DNA of 38,844 nucleotides. Origin: Lachnospiraceae bacterium. Its GTDB lineage: Bacteria; Bacillota; Clostridia; Lachnospirales; Lachnospiraceae. Position numbers and translations under genes: made by a program. The stretch lies in the NCBI GenBank assembly GCA_017624495.1, contig JAGAMY010000009.1, positions 1 through 38,844 of the forward strand. The letters are read 5' to 3'. Of the stretch, positions 33,765-38,844 are shown piece by piece (the first letter of the stretch is position 1; every line of letters starts with the position of its first letter). The notes beneath the pieces were generated by a model. The model searched no databases and was not told where the DNA came from. It worked only from the letters and a program-made list of their open reading frames with translations.

Positions 33765-35810
33765 CTAATCCTGCTTTTTTACATATTTTTCTTCAAACTG
33801 TGATGCGCTCATTGGCTCATCATAATAAAATCCCTGAATCTGCTGTATCTTCATGCGTGAAAGCACTTCATACTGTTCTCTTTCCTCTACACCTTCCACG
33901 CAAACGGTTACACCAATGGTAGCTGCCAGCTCTGCCACCATTTTAACAAAAGACTCTGAAAATTCGTCTTTTCCAATATCCTGAACAAAACATCTGTCAA
34001 TCTTAATAATATCAAGCGGCATTTCCCGAATATGATTTAAAGAAGAATAACCGGTTCCAAAATCGTCCATAGCCACCCTTACGCCTAAATCTTTAATCTG
34101 CCCTAAAATCTGTTTCATTCTGCCCATATCGTTTACCGCAAGACTTTCCGTTACTTCCAATACCAGATTTTCAGGACATATGCGGAATTCGCGAATAACC
34201 TTTTCCACTTTTGTTACAATGTCATTTTGCAAAAGCTGTACAACAGATAAATTTACATTTACCTGATAATTCGGATGTCCCATATCATTCCAGCGTTTCA
34301 GATATTTGCAAGACTCCATCAATACGAACTCACCAATGGGATTAATAAGCCCTAAATATTCTGCCAGCGGAATAAATTCAGCCGGTGATACAAAACCCAT
34401 ACCATCTAGTTTCCAGCGGATAAGAGCCTCTGCTCCCTGACAGCAGCCATCCACGCCCATAATAGGCTGAAAAAATACTTCAAACTCTCTGCCTGCATCT
34501 CTCGCCGCATCACGCATTTTTTTGCCCAAATCCAAACGTTTAAAGGAAATGGATTCCACTGCATCATTGTAATATTCAATACGGTTTTTACCTGTTTTTT
34601 TCGCCTCATATAATGCAATATCTGCTTTTTTTATCAGCTCATCCACCGTATTTCCATCCTCCGGAAAACGGGCTACTCCCATACTCATCGTACAATAATA
34701 GTCTGCTCCCTTTAAGAACCACGGTTTGGTAAAAATGCTGCAAATATCATCTAAAATCGTTTTTAGCATATTAAACTGCGCATGCGGGACAATGATAATA
34801 AACTCATCTCCACCCATGCGGTAACAGGTATTTTCAATACCGGATACTCTCTGTAAACTGTGGGAAATAGAACGAAGCAGTGCATCTCCATACTGATGTC
34901 CCAATCCATCATTAATATGCTTAAAATCGTCCAAATCAATATATAAAAGAGCACCCTGACCGCCGAATTCCTTGGTCTGCTTTATAAAATGCTCTAAATC
35001 CTGTTCACAGCGCATACGGTTGTACAAACCGGTCAGAAAATCATTATTTATCTGTCTTTCAATTTTCTGCTGATAATTCTTTTTGTCAGTAACTTCATAG
35101 ATTGTATATAAAGTCACTTTTCTACCGTCCACCCACTGAATAGAGGAGTTATAGATATCAAACCAGCGATTATTTTCATTCACAAAAAATTCTGTATGTC
35201 CACAACCGCTTTGCAGCAAATTTTCCAACTCATTATTTGTAGTATTTCCCCGGAAATGCCTGCGATAATATTCATTTGTATACAAACATTTCTGATTGAG
35301 TGAATCATACACAAAAATTCCACAGCCAACATTTTCTATAATTGCCTCTAATGAAGCATATGAACCTGCCAGCGAATTTTGGACAATACGTTTCGCCAGT
35401 GCACTCTGTACAATAAGACGTACGGTTTCTAAAAAAGTACGGTATTCTTCCCGGTATTCCGGTAAAAGCGCATCAAAAAATGCCATATGCATACTTACCC
35501 GGCCATTTATTGCAATAGGAAGATATACATCTTCTTTTTCGTTTATATACGTCCTTTCAAATGCTTCAACGACTGCTTCTTCTTCATAAACCTTATCACA
35601 TATTCCATATTGGGAAAGAATTTTCCACTTATCCCCTTTCAGCTCTTTTTGCCGCAGTACAGCACTCTGAAAATGCAACTTCTTACATATACAGCTTAAT
35701 ATACCTTCTGTAACTGCCACAAAATCCTTATCTTCATCAAGTATCCCGACAATATCTGCCATTACTTCACTGTATTTTATCTCCAGCCCTATCTTCTCTT
35801 CAAATGACAT
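33765..35810 (-). CDS. GGDEF-EAL cyclic-di-GMP protein with GAF-like and PAS domains
   Basis: The 681-residue protein is soluble. Residues about 1-140 look GAF-like and 150-245 PAS-like (AIIENVGCGIFVYDSLNQ). The GGDEF motif (333-337, YRMGGDEFIIIVPHA) is intact but lacks the RxxD inhibitory site. The EAL domain (QGAEALIRWKLDG, 461-463) is followed by VNLSVVQL, LEVTESLAV, MDDFGTGYSSL, IDRCFVQDI and CVEGVEEREQ, so the phosphodiesterase metal and catalytic residues look complete. It probably makes, breaks or senses c-di-GMP in response to a small-molecule signal. It starts 2 nt after the methyltransferase gene stops and ends 4 nt before the GTPase gene. Confidence 0.93.
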   Translation of the reverse strand: MSFEEKIGLEIKYSEVMADIVGILDEDKDFVAVTEGILSCICKKLHFQSAVLRQKELKGDKWKILSQYGICDKVYEEEAVVEAFERTYINEKEDVYLPIAINGRVSMHMAFFDALLPEYREEYRTFLETVRLIVQSALAKRIVQNSLAGSYASLEAIIENVGCGIFVYDSLNQKCLYTNEYYRRHFRGNTTNNELENLLQSGCGHTEFFVNENNRWFDIYNSSIQWVDGRKVTLYTIYEVTDKKNYQQKIERQINNDFLTGLYNRMRCEQDLEHFIKQTKEFGGQGALLYIDLDDFKHINDGLGHQYGDALLRSISHSLQRVSGIENTCYRMGGDEFIIIVPHAQFNMLKTILDDICSIFTKPWFLKGADYYCTMSMGVARFPEDGNTVDELIKKADIALYEAKKTGKNRIEYYNDAVESISFKRLDLGKKMRDAARDAGREFEVFFQPIMGVDGCCQGAEALIRWKLDGMGFVSPAEFIPLAEYLGLINPIGEFVLMESCKYLKRWNDMGHPNYQVNVNLSVVQLLQNDIVTKVEKVIREFRICPENLVLEVTESLAVNDMGRMKQILGQIKDLGVRVAMDDFGTGYSSLNHIREMPLDIIKIDRCFVQDIGKDEFSESFVKMVAELAATIGVTVCVEGVEEREQYEVLSRMKIQQIQGFYYDEPMSASQFEEKYVKKQD

Positions 35811-35812
35811 GA

Positions 35813-37315
35813 CTATTTCTCCCTTAGTCCAATTATATATAATACAAATTTATCCTTCTCTCGAATCACAAACTCCTGTTTCAGACGCAATTTCGGATGT
35901 AAACGAAGCTGTTTTTTTATAAAACCATCTTCATTTGCATACAAGATAATATTTCCTTCCGGTGCTAACAATTCTAAGGATTTAGTGAAAAATCCTGCAT
36001 AGAAATTATCCTGTTCTTCCTTTGTCTTTTTTCCCCTTACTGGCATATTTGCTATAATCTCATCAAACAAATACTTATGTTTAAAATCCAGATAATCCTT
36101 ATGGATAAAATTCACACGCACATTCGCTGCTTCACAGTTTGTCTTTGCTTTTTCTATTGCATCCCCAAAAATATCTATTCCATAAATTTCTCGTGCCGGC
36201 AAAATCTTATGTCGCTCTACAAGCATAGTGCCTACGCCACAGCATGGATCTAAAATCTGTGCATTTTCTTTTAAATATGGTTTTGCCAGATGCATAAGCA
36301 TGGCAGCAGACGATGGATGCATAGATGCAGCTATGGACGCTTTACGGTAAGCAAAGCGTTCCATCTCCATCGTATTCATTTTTAAAAATGTCCGAATTTC
36401 ACCTTCTTTATTTGAAAGAATCCGAATTTCCACTTCATATTCATCCGTAGAATTAAGCAACATCCTGTCACTGCCTTCTTCTATGGCACATGCTGCCTTT
36501 TTTGTATAACGGCTTCTTTCCTCTAAAGTCATACCACTTCGCATTTCTAAACGGAAATAGAACGGTGAATCTTCTTTATGGCATTTTTTTAATAGCGGAA
36601 GAATATTTGAATCTGCCAATGCTTTTCCCAAAACTTCCGGCTTATCTTTTACTGTAATCGTCTGTCCTAATTTAATCGGAAACAGCAGTTCACGAAAAGT
36701 CCGAATCTGTGTCACTGCCCGCAAATCATCCACGCATGCCCGCACACCTAATGCGGTAAGACCAATACGATATGCCAGATGCTTTTCCTGCAATTCTTCC
36801 GCAGTAATTTCCCTATATTTAGGATTTGTCGTCAAAATGACCGTAACTTTTTCCTTCCATCCAATAAAAGTATGTCCTTTGTCCGGTCCTTCTTTTCTTA
36901 ATATTTTTTCTATTGCCCGCAATTCTTCCTGAATATGTTTCTTTTCATTCTCTTTGGGTACAACTGTACACAATTCCGTATATCTTTCCTGCAATTCACT
37001 CAGATAAGGATAAGCATTTGTTTTTTCCAATGCTAAAAGCAGTGTACTTTTAACAAACATAGTTTCTTCATTTTTATATGCCAAAAATATTGCTTCTGCT
37101 GCGTTTTCCATTTGCAAATCCCCTAAAAGTGCTGCTACATTCTTACGCACCTTGGGATCTGTATCCTGTAAAAAAGGAAGTAAAATTTCACCTTCACCGA
37201 TTAGCTTACGAAATTTTTCTAATTTTTCCGGCTCTTTGATTCCTGCACGAAGGCCGCTTAATGCCGCACGCACTTCTTTTTTTTCTTTTAACTGATTAAA
37301 AAAAGTTTCTATCAT
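35813..37315 (-). CDS. HEAT-repeat-like protein fused to a Trm14/RlmL-type RNA methyltransferase
   Basis: The 500-residue protein starts at 37315 behind AAGGGTAAGGAT. Residues 1-110 look like HEAT-type helical repeats (GEILLPFLQDTDPKVRKNVAALLG). Residues about 150-330 are of uncertain fold, in the place of a THUMP-type RNA-binding region. The C-terminal SAM domain has motif I DPCCGVGTMLVE (356-367), the acidic loop IYGIDIFGDAIEKA and motif IV NMPVR (423-427), a variant of the N-x-P-[FYV] motif of N2-methylguanosine enzymes such as Trm14/TrmN and RlmL. It probably methylates a base of tRNA or rRNA; the target is not known. It heads the five-gene operon. Confidence 0.85.
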   Translation of the reverse strand: MIETFFNQLKEKKEVRAALSGLRAGIKEPEKLEKFRKLIGEGEILLPFLQDTDPKVRKNVAALLGDLQMENAAEAIFLAYKNEETMFVKSTLLLALEKTNAYPYLSELQERYTELCTVVPKENEKKHIQEELRAIEKILRKEGPDKGHTFIGWKEKVTVILTTNPKYREITAEELQEKHLAYRIGLTALGVRACVDDLRAVTQIRTFRELLFPIKLGQTITVKDKPEVLGKALADSNILPLLKKCHKEDSPFYFRLEMRSGMTLEERSRYTKKAACAIEEGSDRMLLNSTDEYEVEIRILSNKEGEIRTFLKMNTMEMERFAYRKASIAASMHPSSAAMLMHLAKPYLKENAQILDPCCGVGTMLVERHKILPAREIYGIDIFGDAIEKAKTNCEAANVRVNFIHKDYLDFKHKYLFDEIIANMPVRGKKTKEEQDNFYAGFFTKSLELLAPEGNIILYANEDGFIKKQLRLHPKLRLKQEFVIREKDKFVLYIIGLREK

Positions 37316-37359
37316 ATCCTTACCCTTCTGTGTGTTTTCTCAATGCATACTATCTTTTT

Positions 37360-37388
37360 ATTGTACTTTATTCCCAGAGATTTGACAA
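37360..37388 (-). promoter_or_regulatory. Promoter of the methyltransferase-led operon
   Basis: TTGTCA (37388-37383), a 17-nt spacer and TACAAT (37365-37360) on the minus strand. It lies about 45 nt before the start codon at 37315 and would drive all five genes. Confidence 0.65.
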
Positions 37389-37424
37389 GATGTGGAAGTG
37401 CTAATCAAAAAAATCGGATATCGT

Positions 37425-38486
37425 CTACTCATCAGGTAAAACCAATTCCTGTATAACGTCATGAACAGTGGATATTTTTTGAATTTTCCCTACATTTGCG
37501 CCACAAAACAGCAAACCATTATCCACATCCCCTTTAACAGCTTTTATCAATGCATCTGTAATACAATATGGTATTTGTGTCGGATTGCATTTTGCCAGAC
37601 ATCCATAACATTTTTCTACTTTTAATTGTCCTTTATCTACCTGCTTTAAAAATGTATTTTTCAATGCCCGTCCCGGCATACCAACCGGGCTTTTGATAAT
37701 GGTTACATCCTCTTCTTTTGCCTGTACATATGCCTCTTTGTACGCTAACGCAGCATCACACTCCTGTGTTGCCACAAGCTTTGATGCCACCTGTATACCA
37801 TCTGCACCAAGCGCAAACGCATGTTTTACATCTTCTCTTGAAAAAATTCCTCCGGCAACAATTACCGGAATATTTCTACTATATTTTTTACCATATTCTT
37901 TAACTGTTGCTATAATTTTTTTAATTTCCGTATCATACTCCATATCTTTTCTATTTGAAAGTTCCTCTGGTGAAAATCCTAAATGTCCACCAGCATCCGG
38001 ACCTTCTATTACTACAAAATCTGCTGTTCTGTTATATTTTCTTTCCCACATTTTTAAAATCACATTTGCCGCCTTTTGTGTAGAAACAATTGGTGCAATG
38101 GCAGTATCTGAACCTTCCACCAGTTCTGGTAAATTTATCGGCAAACCCGCACCGGATATAATGACATCTGCTCCGGATTTCACTGCTGCTTTTACATGTT
38201 CAGCATAATCTTTTAATGCAACCATAATATTTGCACCCACTAAACCGCCCTTTGCCTGTGCTTTTGCTAAACGTATATGTTTTTCAATTGCTTTTAAATT
38301 ACAGTTTTTCTGGTCTTTTTCAAATCCTTCTTCATCATAACCAATTTGTGCTGTGGAAATTATACCTACTCCACCTTCTGCTGCAACTGTTCCGGCAAGT
38401 CCACAACGGCTGACACCTACACCCATGCCGCCCTGAACGAATGGAATTTTGGCTGTCTTTTTGCCAATTTTTAATTCTTTCATCAT
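37425..38486 (-). CDS. Nitronate monooxygenase / FabK-like flavoprotein
   Basis: The 353-residue protein starts at 38486 (MMKELKIGKKTAKIPFVQGG), behind AAAGG. It has the FMN-binding TIM-barrel signatures of the 2-nitropropane dioxygenase/FabK group: PFVQGGMGVGVSRCGLAGTV, VVIEGPDAGGHLG (with the His used in catalysis), PVIVAGGIFSREDV and ALGADGIQVASKL. The C-terminus holds a Cys cluster, CYGCLAKCNPTQIPYC, seen in clostridial members, whose role is uncertain. It oxidises nitronates, or may reduce enoyl groups if FabK-like. It is followed by the methyltransferase-led operon on the same strand. Confidence 0.9.
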   Translation of the reverse strand: MMKELKIGKKTAKIPFVQGGMGVGVSRCGLAGTVAAEGGVGIISTAQIGYDEEGFEKDQKNCNLKAIEKHIRLAKAQAKGGLVGANIMVALKDYAEHVKAAVKSGADVIISGAGLPINLPELVEGSDTAIAPIVSTQKAANVILKMWERKYNRTADFVVIEGPDAGGHLGFSPEELSNRKDMEYDTEIKKIIATVKEYGKKYSRNIPVIVAGGIFSREDVKHAFALGADGIQVASKLVATQECDAALAYKEAYVQAKEEDVTIIKSPVGMPGRALKNTFLKQVDKGQLKVEKCYGCLAKCNPTQIPYCITDALIKAVKGDVDNGLLFCGANVGKIQKISTVHDVIQELVLPDE

Positions 38487-38553
38487 TTTTTTAGCCTTTC
38501 TTTTATATTCGTTCAATTTGTTAGCTTTTGTAATTGTGTTTTTATGTCAATAT

Positions 38554-38593
38554 AACAAAAAAAGAGATAAATCCTTCTTTGACTTATCTCTTT
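38554..38593 (-). terminator. Terminator of the rRNA-tRNA-Met transcript
   Basis: AAAGAGATAA pairs with TTATCTCTTT, followed on the minus strand by TTTTTTTG. It lies 3 nt after tRNA-Met. Confidence 0.85.
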
Positions 38594-38595
38594 AG

Positions 38596-38669
38596 TAGCG
38601 GAAGGGAGATTTGAACTCTCGACACCACGGGTATGAACCGTGTGCTCTAGCCAACTGAGCTATTCCGCC
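38596..38669 (-). tRNA. tRNA-Met (anticodon CAT)
   Basis: The 74-nt gene reads GGCGGAATAGCTCAGTTGGC from its 5' end. The anticodon stem CACGG/CCGTG holds the loop TTCATAC (anticodon CAT). The acceptor has a G1-T72 wobble and discriminator A, and the T arm is GAGAG/CTCTC-like. It resembles the elongator tRNA-Met of other Firmicutes rather than the initiator. CCA is not encoded. It is the last gene of the rRNA operon. Confidence 0.95.
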
Positions 38670-38742
38670 ATATTTAATTAAGGTATGTACCTTCAAAACT
38701 TCATACAGAAATCCTTGAAACAGGTTTTGGCTGTTTCCGTAA

Positions 38743-38844
38743 ATTGGTCAAGCCCTCGACCGATTAGTAACAGTCAGCTACATACATTACTGCACTTCCA
38801 CCTCTGCCATATCTACCTTGTAGTCTTCAAGGGGTCTTACAATC
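38743..38844 (-). rRNA. 23S rRNA, 3' end (partial)
   Basis: The minus strand reads GATTGTAAGACCCCTTGAAG at the window edge and continues to GTCGAGGGCTTGACC, the standard 3' end of Firmicute 23S rRNA. The end near 38743 is approximate. The rest of the gene lies beyond the window. The downstream spacer holds a GAAACAG/CTGTTTC hairpin but no 5S gene. Confidence 0.93.

Overview
The window looks like chromosome from a low-GC, spore-forming anaerobic Firmicute, most likely a Lachnospiraceae gut commensal. This is inferred from the sporulation sigma factor SigH in its cysE-cysS-mrnC-rlmB cluster, a T-box leader, very large secreted glycanases with bacterial Ig-like domains and a lysine-rich C-terminal domain, a DUF1002 protein, and the low-GC Firmicute form of the tRNA and 23S sequences. 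Species cannot be fixed from the sequence.

Layout. 1-2144: 5' part of a possible sugar-related enzyme (-) behind a near-consensus promoter with LacI-type operators, divergent from a membrane protein (+). 2141-5480: secreted DUF1002 protein, alpha/beta hydrolase and a cytosolic MCP-like coiled-coil protein. 5495-9058: recJ, truA and an azlCD amino-acid exporter. 9221-11152: lytic transglycosylase (+), ZIP metal transporter (-) and tRNA-Thr (+). 11153-13341: an AT-rich accessory patch with a YbjQ/zinc-ribbon protein and a YefM-YoeB toxin-antitoxin pair with its operators. 13429-17933: small BFD-like ferredoxin, then the T-box-controlled operon cysE-cysS-mrnC-rlmB-sigH (-). 17945-21091: MBL-fold lipoprotein, L-lactate dehydrogenase and 1-phosphofructokinase. 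21118-21249: palindromic repeat element. 21250-28440: one giant GH53 galactanase gene interrupted by an in-frame TAG, with a LacI-type operator at its promoter. 28550-37388: a five-gene operon (-): HEAT-methyltransferase, GGDEF-EAL protein, TetM-like GTPase fused to a YacP/Rae1-type NYN nuclease, membrane protein and DEDD-exonuclease-like protein. 37425-38844: nitronate monooxygenase-like protein, tRNA-Met and the 3' end of a 23S rRNA gene (-), with no room for a 5S gene between the last two.

The most notable point joins two distant places. In Bacillus, rae1 (yacP) lies between rlmB and sigH. Here that junction is only 41 nt and empty, and the YacP-type nuclease domain is instead the C-terminus of a ribosomal-protection-type GTPase about 17 kb away. 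This suggests a single protein that docks on the ribosome and carries an A-site endonuclease. Other notable items are the amber-interrupted GH53 gene, a family of GTAACT...AGTTAC hairpins with compensatory base changes lying beside stop codons, and a shared LacI-type operator motif at two promoters about 28 kb apart.
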